Made by a program: the position numbers and the translations under genes. From assembly GCF_900104085.1 (NCBI RefSeq), contig NZ_FNLD01000003.1, positions 617,001 to 681,000 of the forward strand: DNA of 64,000 nucleotides. Direction: 5' to 3'. This DNA is from Pseudoxanthomonas sp. CF125 (GTDB lineage: Bacteria; Pseudomonadota; Gammaproteobacteria; Xanthomonadales; Xanthomonadaceae). How positions within the stretch are numbered: position 1 is the stretch's first letter; each line of letters begins with the position of its first letter. Below, in pieces: positions 31,665 to 40,058 of this stretch. A model generated the notes under the pieces. The model was not told the DNA's origin and searched no databases. It worked only from the letters and a program-made list of their open reading frames with translations.

Positions 31665-32807
31665 CTATGGCGTTTTGTGCAGGGCCGCGTGGACTACGTC
31701 CAGCAACTGCTCGTCCGGATCGGTGCGTTGCTCCCAATACATCACCCCGCCCAGGCCGCGTTCGCGCACGAAATCCGCCTTGGCCCGCAGCGCCTGCGGG
31801 TCTTCGTAGCTGATCAGGCGGCGATCCTTTTCGTTCCATAGCCAGGCCGCTTGCGCCTGTTCGTCCCAGAGGCGGACGAAGCCGCCCTTGTTCAGGTGAT
31901 CGCGGGCGATTTCCTGCCAGGTGACGAAGCCGCCTTCGCTGGCGAAGGGCTGGTGCAATCCCTGTTGCGCGTCGGTTACCTTGCCGAACACGCGGCCATA
32001 AAAGGCCAGGCCGACGTTGAGCTTGCGCGGCGGGGTGCCGGCCTTGAGGAATTCATCCACCGCCTGCTCGGTAGTCCGGCTACCGGGCGCGGCCGAAGCC
32101 GATCGGTACAGCGAAGCATGATGTCCCGTGGTCGGCGTCAGGCTGCCGTAAAAGTCGTAGGTCATCAGATTGATCCAATCCAATACCTCGGAGATGCGGG
32201 CGATCTCCAGACCGCGCGCGGCTTCGCCGTCGGCCGCGGCGATGGTCAGCAGATAGCGGCGGCCGCTTTGGCTTGTACCCAACGCGTCGAGCTTGGCGCG
32301 TATCGCCTGCAGCAGCAGGGTGAAGTTCTGCTTGTCCTCCGGACGATGGCTGATGCCGGGCCCCGGATGGGCCGGATACTCCCAATCGATGTCCAACCCA
32401 TCCAGGTCGTGCTTGCGTACCAGCGCCACGGCGGTGTCCGCGAAACGCGCGCGCGAAGCGTCGGTGAGTGCGGCTTCGGAAAAATTCCCCGCGCCCCAAC
32501 CGCCGATCGACAGCAATACTTTCAGGTCGGGATTCGTTTTTCGCAAAGCCACCAGGCCCGACAGCGAACGGACGGCGGTTTCGTGCGGCAGGAAAACCTC
32601 ATGCGCCGGGTTGACCTGTGCGAAGGCGAAGTTGACGACATCAAGTTTCTCCGCGCTGATCTTCGGCAGCGTGGGGCCATCGGCAACATAGCCGATGATG
32701 CGGTAGTCGTGCGCGGCGTCTTTCGCACACACGGGACCGTGAACTAACACTGCGGCCAAAGCCAGGCCAGTCGTCAAGCGGGCCACATACTTGCGTAACG
32801 CATCCAT
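31665..32807 (-). CDS. Secreted glycosyl hydrolase family 18 protein (chitinase-like)
   Basis: A 380-residue exported GH18 enzyme. The ATG at 32807 is chosen (10 bases after an AGAGAGG site) over a GTG at 32816. Signal peptide: ARLTTGLALAAVLVHGPVCA. The TIM barrel shows LLSIGGWGAGNFSEAAL and the active-site DGLDIDWEYPAHPG with catalytic Glu143 (DxxDxDxE). GRVFGKVTDAQQG and WLWNEKDRRLISYEDPQALR fit the C-terminal half, including YDFYGSLTP in between. It likely acts on chitin or chito-oligosaccharides outside the cell, which would suit a predatory or fungus-attacking bacterium. Its stop TAG lies inside a TAGGAGCG repeat edge. Confidence 0.9.
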   Translation of the reverse strand: MDALRKYVARLTTGLALAAVLVHGPVCAKDAAHDYRIIGYVADGPTLPKISAEKLDVVNFAFAQVNPAHEVFLPHETAVRSLSGLVALRKTNPDLKVLLSIGGWGAGNFSEAALTDASRARFADTAVALVRKHDLDGLDIDWEYPAHPGPGISHRPEDKQNFTLLLQAIRAKLDALGTSQSGRRYLLTIAAADGEAARGLEIARISEVLDWINLMTYDFYGSLTPTTGHHASLYRSASAAPGSRTTEQAVDEFLKAGTPPRKLNVGLAFYGRVFGKVTDAQQGLHQPFASEGGFVTWQEIARDHLNKGGFVRLWDEQAQAAWLWNEKDRRLISYEDPQALRAKADFVRERGLGGVMYWEQRTDPDEQLLDVVHAALHKTP

Positions 32808-32947
32808 CCGCCGCACACCTCTCTTGATCGTGAGGAGTTAACTATAGCGGCGCGATGCTCGGCATGGAGCAGGAGGGACGATCTGAAAAATGGGCGGACA
32901 GGCGCGGGACAAAAAGTGTCCGAATGCTTGTCGTCATGAATGTCCCG

Positions 32948-33727
32948 TCAGGAATTCGGCGGATCGCGCGGAGGAAAACGCAGGATCACGCCGCGCGATC
33001 CTTCGTTCTGGGGCCGCACCCACAACACCGGCACTTCGCGCGGCGCGGGCGGTTCCAGTTCGTCGTCCAGCGGCGCGAGGTTTTCTTCCTCGTCTTCCCA
33101 GCTGTAGCGCTTGCGCGGCAGGGCGGGATCCAGCTTGCGGAACAACAACGCAGCCAACAGACCGCCCACCGCGCCGCCCAGGTGCGATTGCCAGGACACA
33201 CCGGGCTCGTGCGGCAACACCGTCAGCAACATGCCGCCGTAGAACAGGAACGCGATCATGCCGGTGGCGATGGCGGGCCGGTCGCGGCGCAACACACCCA
33301 GGCCGAAGATCAGGAACATCAATCCGTGGGTCACGCCGCTGGCGCCGAGGTGGCGCGACCCGGCATCGCCGAGCAACCACGCGCCGAGCCCCGAGCCGAT
33401 CCACAACAACGGCAGCGACCACAAGGTGGCGCGCGGATACACGCTGCCGGCCAACGTGCCCAGCATCAGCAGGGCTACGCCGTTGGCGGCGATATGTTCC
33501 ACCGATCCGTGCAGCAGCGGCGCGGTGAGCACGCCGAGCAGGCCTTGCGCGCTATGCGGCGCAACGGCGAACGGCGCCCAGTCGAAGCTGCCTTGCGCCG
33601 AATACACCAGGATCAGCGCCAGCACGAAGGCCAGGCTGATGTTGAGCGCGCGGATCAGGCGGCGGCGGTCGGCGCGCGCTTGGCTGTCCGGGTCGTGGCG
33701 GGGATCGTCGGGGTGGTAGGGGTCCAT
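32948..33727 (-). CDS. Rhomboid family intramembrane serine protease
   Basis: A 259-residue membrane protease with about six helices. The catalytic serine is Ser130 in HLGASGVTHGLMF (GASG), and the partner histidine is His182 in WQSHLGGAVGG. The upstream HGSVEHIAANGVALLMLG block is also typical of the fold. The C-terminal 60 residues form an acidic and then proline-rich tail (WEDEEENLAPLDDELEPPAP). The substrate is unknown. The gap of 140 bases to the chitinase gene upstream contains no palindrome. The start at 33727 gives a charged cytoplasmic N-terminus. Confidence 0.9.
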   Translation of the reverse strand: MDPYHPDDPRHDPDSQARADRRRLIRALNISLAFVLALILVYSAQGSFDWAPFAVAPHSAQGLLGVLTAPLLHGSVEHIAANGVALLMLGTLAGSVYPRATLWSLPLLWIGSGLGAWLLGDAGSRHLGASGVTHGLMFLIFGLGVLRRDRPAIATGMIAFLFYGGMLLTVLPHEPGVSWQSHLGGAVGGLLAALLFRKLDPALPRKRYSWEDEEENLAPLDDELEPPAPREVPVLWVRPQNEGSRGVILRFPPRDPPNS

Positions 33728-33824
33728 GAGGAAGGGATGGCGACGAGGTGCGGGAATGCAAGGGTGGGGCGGGTCGGGATGGTGAATCCCGTGGCCTTCG
33801 TGTGCAGGAAAAGGGTGAATGAGC

Positions 33825-34021
33825 CACCTCTCCCCTCGTGGGAGAGGTCGACGCGCTTGCGCGGCGGGAGAGGGGAAGCGGAGTCAGAGCGTTTCAGGCT
33901 GAAGAGCTGCGTCAGCATTCGAGAAAGCCGCTTGCTGGACGCGCGCTGGAGATTGAAGTTTCCTCCTTCGCTCGCCCCTCATCCGCCCTACGGGCCCCTT
34001 CTCCCACAAGGGGAGAAGGGG
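33825..34021. repeat. CTCTCCCCTCGTGGGAGAGG palindromes
   Basis: The 348-base gap between the divergent rhomboid and methyltransferase genes holds two palindromic units: ACCTCTCCCCTCGTGGGAGA then GGT (33825-33850) and CCCCTTCTCCCACAAGGGGA then GAAGGGG (33996-34021), plus CTCATCCGCCCTACGGGCC before the second. They differ in sequence from the other repeat families here. Confidence 0.75.
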
Positions 34022-34075
34022 GCTGTCTGCTTCGGCTGCAAAGTCGGGGTATGCCTCAGCCGGTAGAATGCACCT

Positions 34076-35242
34076 ATGAATACCCCACTCCCTCAAGTCC
34101 ACCTCAAAAACGCCTGGCGCTCCAGCCACCCCTGGATCTTCCAGAAACTGGTAGCCAAGCCCGAACAGAAACCCAAGCCCGGCAGCATCGTCGATGTGAT
34201 CGGGGTGGAAGGCGAATGGATCGGCCGCGGCTTCTACAACGGCCATTCGCGCATCGCCGTGCGCATCCTGGAAACCGATCCCGACGTGCCGGTCGATGCC
34301 GGCTGGTTCTCGCGCAAGATCGCCGAAGCGGTGTCGTTGCGCCGCGACGTGCTCAAGCTGGACGAAGTCTCCAACGCTTGGCGCGTGGTGCACGCCGAGG
34401 GCGACGGCCTGTCCGGCCTGGTCGTGGACCGTTACGACGATCTGCTGGTGGTCGAGTTCTTCAGCGCCGGCATGTTCCGCCACCGCGAGTGGATCTACGA
34501 AGCGCTGAAGGAACAGTTCCCCGGCGCGCGTTTCTACAGCTTCGCCGAAGAACACGTGCAGAAGCAGGAAAGCTTCGACTTCCGCGGTACCGAGCCGCCG
34601 GCGCCGGCGATCATCAGCGAATACGGCGTGCGTTTCCGCGCCGACCCGGCCGGCGCGCACAAGACCGGCTTCTTCGCCGACCAGCGCGAGAATCGGCAGT
34701 GGCTGTCGCAACAGGTCGCCGGCAAGCGCGTGCTGGATCTGTGCTGCAACACCGGCGGCTTCGGCGTGTACGCCAAGGTGCGCGGGGCCGAGGAAGTGGT
34801 GGGCGTGGATATCGACGAGGACGTGATTTCCATCGCCAAGGGCAACGCCAAGCTCAACGACGTGAAATTGAAGTTCGTGCAGGCCGACATCTTCCCGTGG
34901 CTGCGCGATGCGGGCAACGCCAAGGATCTGTACGACGTGGTGATCCTGGACCCGGCCAAGATGACCCGCGACCGCGAACAGGTGATCGCCGCGCTGAAGA
35001 AATATCTGGACATGAACAAGCTGGCGCTGGGCGTGGTGAAGCCGGGCGGATTGTTCGCCACGTTCTCGTGCACGGGGCTGGTCAGCGAGCAGGAGTTCCT
35101 GGACATGCTTCGTCGCGCCGCTTATTTCTCAGGCCGCACGATCCAGATCCTGAAGGTCTCGGGCGCAGGCGCCGACCATCCGTTCATGGCGCATGTGCAG
35201 GAATCGCGGTATCTGAAGGCGGTGTTCTGCCGGGTGTTTTGA
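34076..35242 (+). CDS. rlmI: RlmI-like 23S rRNA (cytosine-5)-methyltransferase
   Basis: A 388-residue SAM-dependent methyltransferase of the RlmI type, which methylates C1962 of 23S rRNA in E. coli. A PUA RNA-binding domain occupies about the first 75 residues (HPWIFQKLVAKPEQKPKPGS, FYNGHSRIAVRI). The Rossmann domain carries RVLDLCCNTGGFGVYAKVRG and the binding acidic residue in VVGVDIDED, plus VVILDPAKMTRDREQV as motif IV. The likely catalytic cysteine is in TFSCTGLVSEQEFL. The start ATG at 34076 gives the usual length. It is monocistronic. Confidence 0.9.
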   Translation: MNTPLPQVHLKNAWRSSHPWIFQKLVAKPEQKPKPGSIVDVIGVEGEWIGRGFYNGHSRIAVRILETDPDVPVDAGWFSRKIAEAVSLRRDVLKLDEVSNAWRVVHAEGDGLSGLVVDRYDDLLVVEFFSAGMFRHREWIYEALKEQFPGARFYSFAEEHVQKQESFDFRGTEPPAPAIISEYGVRFRADPAGAHKTGFFADQRENRQWLSQQVAGKRVLDLCCNTGGFGVYAKVRGAEEVVGVDIDEDVISIAKGNAKLNDVKLKFVQADIFPWLRDAGNAKDLYDVVILDPAKMTRDREQVIAALKKYLDMNKLALGVVKPGGLFATFSCTGLVSEQEFLDMLRRAAYFSGRTIQILKVSGAGADHPFMAHVQESRYLKAVFCRVF

Positions 35243-35293
35243 TTAGCCACCGGACGTCCCAGTTCTGGTTTTCGTACCCGATAAAAACGACTC

Positions 35294-35396
35294 GTCATCC
35301 CAGCGAAAGCTGGGATCCATTTTGACTTTGCCTTTGGCTGTTCACGCCGAGCTAAAGAGCAAGATCAAGATGGATCCCAGCTTTCGCTGGGATGAC
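35294..35396. repeat. Inverted pair, GTCATCCCAGCGAAAGCTGG family
   Basis: Complete arms at 35294-35324 and 35366-35396 (TGGATCCCAGCTTTCGCTGG then GATGAC) with about 41 bases between. Arms are about 30 bases and pair without interruption except at one position (ATTTTG against CAAGAT). Lies between convergent genes. Confidence 0.92.
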
Positions 35397-35453
35397 GACG
35401 ATTATTACTGCGTGACACGAGTGGATCCCGGACTTCGGTAGAGCGAAAAAACC

Positions 35454-35942
35454 TCATTCCCGCTGCGGCCTCGGCGTCAACGGATAACCCGAGAACGGCT
35501 TCACCTCGTCCATCAGGAAGTGCGAGACGATCTTCTCCACGCCGTACTCGCCGGCCAGCAACAGGCGCGCGATGTCCTTCCAGTGGTGCACGTCGTGCAC
35601 GATCACGCGCAGCAGGTAGTCGTAGGAACCGCTGACGCGGCTGGCTTCCACCACTTCGGGCATCGCCAGGATGCGGTGGTCGAATTCGGTGAACTCATCC
35701 AGCGCATGTTGCTTGAACGTCACCTGCGCCAGCACGATCGTCGCCGAACGGATGCGGTCCACCGCCACGTGCGCGCGATAGCTGCGGATCAATCCGCGCG
35801 CTTCCAACGCGCGCACCCGCGCCAGGCACGCACTGGGCGACAGCGCCACCAGGTCGGCCAGCGCCTGGTTGGTGATGCGTGCGTCCTGCTGCAGTACATC
35901 GAGGATCTTCAGATCCAGGCGGTCGGGGCTCTTCTGGGACAT
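35454..35942 (-). CDS. Lrp/AsnC family regulator, divergent from TonB-receptor operon
   Basis: A 162-residue Lrp/AsnC regulator: N-terminal HTH (LDLKILDVLQQDARITNQAL, LSPSACLARVRALEARGLIR) and C-terminal RAM domain (VVEASRVSGSYDYLLRVIVH). It is transcribed away from the receptor-permease-amidase-peptidase operon, the usual position of a local regulator. It probably senses an amino acid or the operon's substrate (inference). It is about as related to the phhA-linked Lrp protein as family members in general, sharing the same domain order only. Confidence 0.92.
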   Translation of the reverse strand: MSQKSPDRLDLKILDVLQQDARITNQALADLVALSPSACLARVRALEARGLIRSYRAHVAVDRIRSATIVLAQVTFKQHALDEFTEFDHRILAMPEVVEASRVSGSYDYLLRVIVHDVHHWKDIARLLLAGEYGVEKIVSHFLMDEVKPFSGYPLTPRPQRE

Positions 35943-36265
35943 GTTCGGACTCGCGGGCGGCGGATCGTTGAAGGGATGTCGCGGGCCGCAGGTTGTAGGG
36001 AATGTGAGACATAAACCAGCAGATTCTGCGGTTATTGCTGTCCAAATCCGTCGTCAATGCGGAACGCATGCGGGTAAATCTTTCTATTTCAGCAGCTTAT
36101 CATAACAAGGAGCTCCGTTGTTTCTGCTGGACGCAGCCTGGATGGTCACCTATTACTGCTAGCCAGCAGGCCTCTGATGCCGCCGCGACGGGAGGTCACT
36201 GGCGCGCCGTCGGCAGCGCCCCTGCTCCGCAGCCTTACGCCACGCCGCCATTGAGGGGATCGCCC
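35943..36265. promoter_or_regulatory. Divergent control region, Lrp / receptor operon
   Basis: A 323-base gap without a gene. It contains a near-palindrome GCAGATTCTGC at 36019-36029 and an AT-rich stretch around 36070-36110 (TTTCTATTTCAGCAGCTTAT, then CATAACAAGG) that could include the promoter for the operon. A leader of about 150 bases would then precede the receptor start. The Lrp regulator is the likely binder. Confidence 0.5.
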
Positions 36266-38515
36266 ATGAAGCCACAAATCCGCCACACCCTTTTCAACGC
36301 TATCCGCCTGGCCTGTCTGTGCAGCCTGGTGGGCAGCGCCCCGGTCTGGGCGCAGGAAGCAGCCCCCGCAGAAACCGTGGCAACAGACGCCACCACGCTG
36401 GACCGCATCACCGTCACTGCCGGCAAGCGCGAACAGTCGGTCCGCGAGGTCGCCGGTTCGGTCTCGGCCGTCACCGGCCAGCAGCTGCAGGACATCGGCG
36501 CGCAGAGTCTGGCCGACTACATCCAGAGCACGCCGGGCGTGGTCTTCAACCAGTACCAGCCCGGCGTTTCGCACGTGGTGGTGCGCGGCATCGCCAGCAA
36601 CTCGGGCAACGTGCAGGGCCAGGCCACCACCGGCTACTTCCTCAACGAGGTTCCGCTGACCGAGCCGGGCTGGACCATCGTGGTGCCCGACATCGACACC
36701 TTCGATCTCAATCGGGTGGAAGTGCTGCGCGGCCCGCAGGGCACCTTGTTCGGTTCGGCGTCCATGGGCGGCGCGATCAACTACGTGGCCAATACCGCCG
36801 ATGCATCCGGCTTCGACGCCGCGGTGGAAGCCACGGCCAGCCAGACCCGCAACGCCGATACCGGCTTCGGCGCCAAGGCGATGGTCAATGTTCCGATCAA
36901 GCAGGACGTGTTCGCGATACGTGCCGTGGCGCAGTACCGCGACGATCCCGGTTATCTGGACAACATCGGCCTGGGCAAAGACGGCTCCAACGACGTCACC
37001 GTCTCCGGCGGACGCCTGTCGATGGTGCTGACGCCGAACGAGAACACCACGCTCACCTGGCTCAGCCTGCTGCAGAAGACCGACTCGGACGACAACAGCT
37101 ACCGCAATCCCACGCTCGGCGATCTGGTCCGCAACACCGCCGTGGCCGAGTTCACCGACACCGACATTTCCCTGCACAGCCTGCGCTGGGACCAGGACCT
37201 GGGCTGGGCCAACTTCACCGCGCTGGCTTCGTACCAGAAGAAGCAGCAGGACTGGCGTTTCGATTACACCCCGATCCGCGTGTTCTATAACGCCGATCTG
37301 GATCTGGACCTGACTTCGCCGCTCTACATCAACTCCGGCGGCGAGAGCGAAGGCCGCAGCCTCGAGCTGCGCCTGACCTCGCCTTCGGGCGGGCGCTTCG
37401 AATGGCTGCTGGGTGCGATGTACTTCGACACCGAAAAGACTTTGTACGAAGCCATTGGTGCGCAAGGCGCGGCGGCAGCGTTCGACAACTCCTCGCTGTA
37501 CGGTCCCGGCAGCGGTGCGGTGATCGCGCCCGATGGCGAGATCTTCAACGCGTTCTATTCCGACATCGACGGTTCGGAAGCGGCCCTGTTCGGCGAAGGC
37601 AGCTACGCCTTCACCCCGGAATGGAAACTCACCGTCGGCGGCCGTTTGTTCAAGACCAAGGTCAGGATCATCTCCACCCAGGTGGGTTTCTCCACCTATC
37701 CGGGCGACCCCATCGTCACGCCGTCGGAAACCGACGAAAGCGGATTCAATCCGAAGGTTTCGCTCAGCTACACGCCCAACGACAACGTGATGTTCTACGG
37801 CCTGGTGTCCGAAGGTTTCCGCTTCGGCACGCCCAACACGCCCGGTCTGAGCGCGTATCCGGTTCCCGCCGGCAGCGGCAGCGACAGCCTCACCAACTAC
37901 GAACTCGGCACACGCACCACCTGGCTGGACGGTCGTCTGCAACTGGACGCCACCGCCTTCTACGTCGACTGGAGCGATATCCAGCTGCGCCTGCAGACAC
38001 CGGACTTCTTCAACTACGCCACCAATGGCGGCAAGGCCTACAGCCGCGGCATCGAACTGTCGGCCGCCTGGCGTCCCAATGACCGGTTCCAATGGCTGAG
38101 CTCGGTTACCTGGCAGCGCGCGCGCCTGGACGAGGATCTCTTCATCCTCTTCGCCGGCACCGCGCCCAAGGGCTCGCGTCTGCCGGGTTCCTCCGACTGG
38201 TCGGTCAACAACAACCTCAGCTACCGCTTCGATTCGCGCTTCTCTCCGACGCTCACCCTGACCCATCAGTATCTGTCCGAAGGCATCAGCGACCTCAATT
38301 CCGCAGTGCCCGGAGCGACGCCGAACAAGCAGGGCGACTACAACCTGTTCGACCTGCGTTTCCGCATGAGTTTCGGCAACACCGATATCACCCTGTTCGG
38401 CAGCAACCTGACCGACGAACGCGGCGTGACCCGCACCGTGTCGGAGGTCAACGGACTGGGCGAAGGCATCGTGCGTCCGCGCACCTTCGGCGTGACCGCG
38501 CATTGGCGCTACTGA
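36266..38515 (+). CDS. TonB-dependent outer-membrane receptor 3
   Basis: A 749-residue receptor. The frame is open from 36035, but the ATG at 36266 has a GAGGGG site and starts the signal peptide (MKPQIRHTLFNAIRLACLCS, ending near VWAQEA). A TonB-box-like TTLDRITVTAGKREQSVREV precedes the plug (HVVVRGIASNSGNVQGQATT, EVLRGPQGTLFGSASMGGAI) and the barrel, which ends GVTAHWRY. It is the first gene of a six-gene operon with a permease, amidase, PaiB-like protein, hydrolase and peptidase, so it probably imports a peptide-like or amide-containing compound across the outer membrane. Confidence 0.92.
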   Translation: MKPQIRHTLFNAIRLACLCSLVGSAPVWAQEAAPAETVATDATTLDRITVTAGKREQSVREVAGSVSAVTGQQLQDIGAQSLADYIQSTPGVVFNQYQPGVSHVVVRGIASNSGNVQGQATTGYFLNEVPLTEPGWTIVVPDIDTFDLNRVEVLRGPQGTLFGSASMGGAINYVANTADASGFDAAVEATASQTRNADTGFGAKAMVNVPIKQDVFAIRAVAQYRDDPGYLDNIGLGKDGSNDVTVSGGRLSMVLTPNENTTLTWLSLLQKTDSDDNSYRNPTLGDLVRNTAVAEFTDTDISLHSLRWDQDLGWANFTALASYQKKQQDWRFDYTPIRVFYNADLDLDLTSPLYINSGGESEGRSLELRLTSPSGGRFEWLLGAMYFDTEKTLYEAIGAQGAAAAFDNSSLYGPGSGAVIAPDGEIFNAFYSDIDGSEAALFGEGSYAFTPEWKLTVGGRLFKTKVRIISTQVGFSTYPGDPIVTPSETDESGFNPKVSLSYTPNDNVMFYGLVSEGFRFGTPNTPGLSAYPVPAGSGSDSLTNYELGTRTTWLDGRLQLDATAFYVDWSDIQLRLQTPDFFNYATNGGKAYSRGIELSAAWRPNDRFQWLSSVTWQRARLDEDLFILFAGTAPKGSRLPGSSDWSVNNNLSYRFDSRFSPTLTLTHQYLSEGISDLNSAVPGATPNKQGDYNLFDLRFRMSFGNTDITLFGSNLTDERGVTRTVSEVNGLGEGIVRPRTFGVTAHWRY

Positions 38516-38525
38516 GCGGCGCGCG

Positions 38526-40058
38526 GTGAGCTCGCGCTGGAAACGCGCACTGGCGCGCAAGCCGCTGGAGTCGGTATTGGCCGATGCCGAAGCCAGCGGG
38601 CTGCGAAGGCAGCTCGGCGCCGGCAGTCTGCTGATACTGGGCGTGGCCAACATCCTGGGCGCCGGCATCTACGTGATGACCGGCGAAGCGGCGGCCAGTT
38701 TCGCCGGGCCGGCGGTGCTGCTGTCGTTCGTGCTGGCCGGGCTGGCCTGCGGCTTCACCGGGCTTTGCTACGCAGAACTGTCGTCGGTGATCCCGGTGTC
38801 GGGTTCGGCGTACAGCTATTGCCAGGTGACGCTGGGCGAAGGCCTGGCCTGGGCGCTGGGCTGGATGATCATGCTGGAATACACGCTGGCCGCTGCGGCG
38901 GTAGCGGTGGGCTTTTCCGGCTACCTGCTCAGCCTGCTCGGCGATATGGGCATCTCCATTCCCGCGGCGCTGGCCGTCTCCAGCATCGGCGCCGATCAGG
39001 TGGGCGGACACACCGCGTTGCGACTCAATGGTGGCGTCAACCTGGTCGCCGCGCTGGCGGCGATGGCGGCGGCGGTGACGCTGATTTTCGGCGTGGGCCG
39101 CTCTTCGCTGGCCAACACCGTGCTGGTGCTGATCAAAGTCGCGGTGCTGGTCGGTTTCATCGCGGTCGGCTCGCGCTATGTGCAGGCTGAGAACTGGCAG
39201 CCGTTCCTGCCGGCCAATGAAGGCGGGTTCGCCTACGGCTGGCCCGGCGTGCTGCGCGCGGCGGCGATGCTGTTCTTCGCCTACCTGGGTTTCGAAACCG
39301 TATCGATGGCGGCCGCCGAAGCGCGCAATCCGCGCCGCGACGTGCCCATCGGCATCCTCGGTTCGCTGGTGGTATGCACGGTGCTGTACATCGCCGCCGC
39401 CGTGGTGCTGACCGGACTGGTGCCTTTCCGCGAACTGGGCGTGGCCGACCCGGTGGCGCTGGCGGTGGACCGCATCGGCTGGCCCGGCTTCGCCATCCTG
39501 ATCAAGATCGGCGCGCTGACCGGGCTGGGCTCGGTGCTGCTGGCCAACGCCTACGGACATTCGCGCATGTGCCTGACCATGGCCCGCGACGGCCTGATGC
39601 CGCCGGTGTTCACCCGCGTGCATGCGCGCTTCGGCACGCCGTGGAAAGGCAATCTGATCCTGGGCAGCATCGCCGCGACTCTGGCGGCGACGCTGCCGAT
39701 CAGCGTGCTGGGCGACCTCATCTGCCTGGGCATCGCCTCGGCCTTCATCGTGGTCTGCATTTCGGTGATGTGGCTGCGTACCCATCGTCCCGACCTGCGC
39801 GGCGGCTTCCGCGTGCCGCTGGGCGGTGTGCGCATCGGCAAGGTCTGGATAGGGGTGGTGCCGGTGCTGGGCATCGCCATGTGCCTGTCGATGATGGCGC
39901 CGGTGCTGGCCGATATGTTCACGCAGGTGCGTCGCGGCGATTTGCTGCCCGCCACGATCCTAACGGTCTACGTCGTCGCGGGCATAGCGATCTATTTTTT
40001 CTACGGCCTGCGGCATTCGCGCCGCGTGGGTCTGGCGGGCGAGGGAAGCGTGGCATGA
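38526..40058 (+). CDS. APC-family amino acid/amine permease
   Basis: A 510-residue inner-membrane permease of the amino acid-polyamine-organocation superfamily with about 12 helices. The first helix shows the sodium/proton-coupled APC motif GVANILGAGIYVMTGEAA. GTG at 38526 is the best start, 10 bases after the receptor stop; no other candidate lies before the conserved region. FFAYLGFETVSMAAAEARNP is the typical mid-protein block. It would bring the operon's substrate or breakdown products (amino acids, small peptides or amines) into the cytoplasm. It ends in an ATGA overlap with the amidase gene. Confidence 0.88.
   Translation: MSSRWKRALARKPLESVLADAEASGLRRQLGAGSLLILGVANILGAGIYVMTGEAAASFAGPAVLLSFVLAGLACGFTGLCYAELSSVIPVSGSAYSYCQVTLGEGLAWALGWMIMLEYTLAAAAVAVGFSGYLLSLLGDMGISIPAALAVSSIGADQVGGHTALRLNGGVNLVAALAAMAAAVTLIFGVGRSSLANTVLVLIKVAVLVGFIAVGSRYVQAENWQPFLPANEGGFAYGWPGVLRAAAMLFFAYLGFETVSMAAAEARNPRRDVPIGILGSLVVCTVLYIAAAVVLTGLVPFRELGVADPVALAVDRIGWPGFAILIKIGALTGLGSVLLANAYGHSRMCLTMARDGLMPPVFTRVHARFGTPWKGNLILGSIAATLAATLPISVLGDLICLGIASAFIVVCISVMWLRTHRPDLRGGFRVPLGGVRIGKVWIGVVPVLGIAMCLSMMAPVLADMFTQVRRGDLLPATILTVYVVAGIAIYFFYGLRHSRRVGLAGEGSVA

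Noticed and set aside
35943..36265. N-terminal extension of receptor 3 to 36035
   Set aside because: The ATG at 36266 has a ribosome-binding site and starts a clean signal peptide; the upstream part is AT-rich control DNA.
36146..38668. An 840-codon open frame on the minus strand opposite TonB-dependent receptor 3
   Set aside because: It is antisense to a receptor with signal peptide, plug and barrel features, and its protein is rich in Arg, Gly, Ala and His without family features; a typical artefact of high-GC coding DNA.
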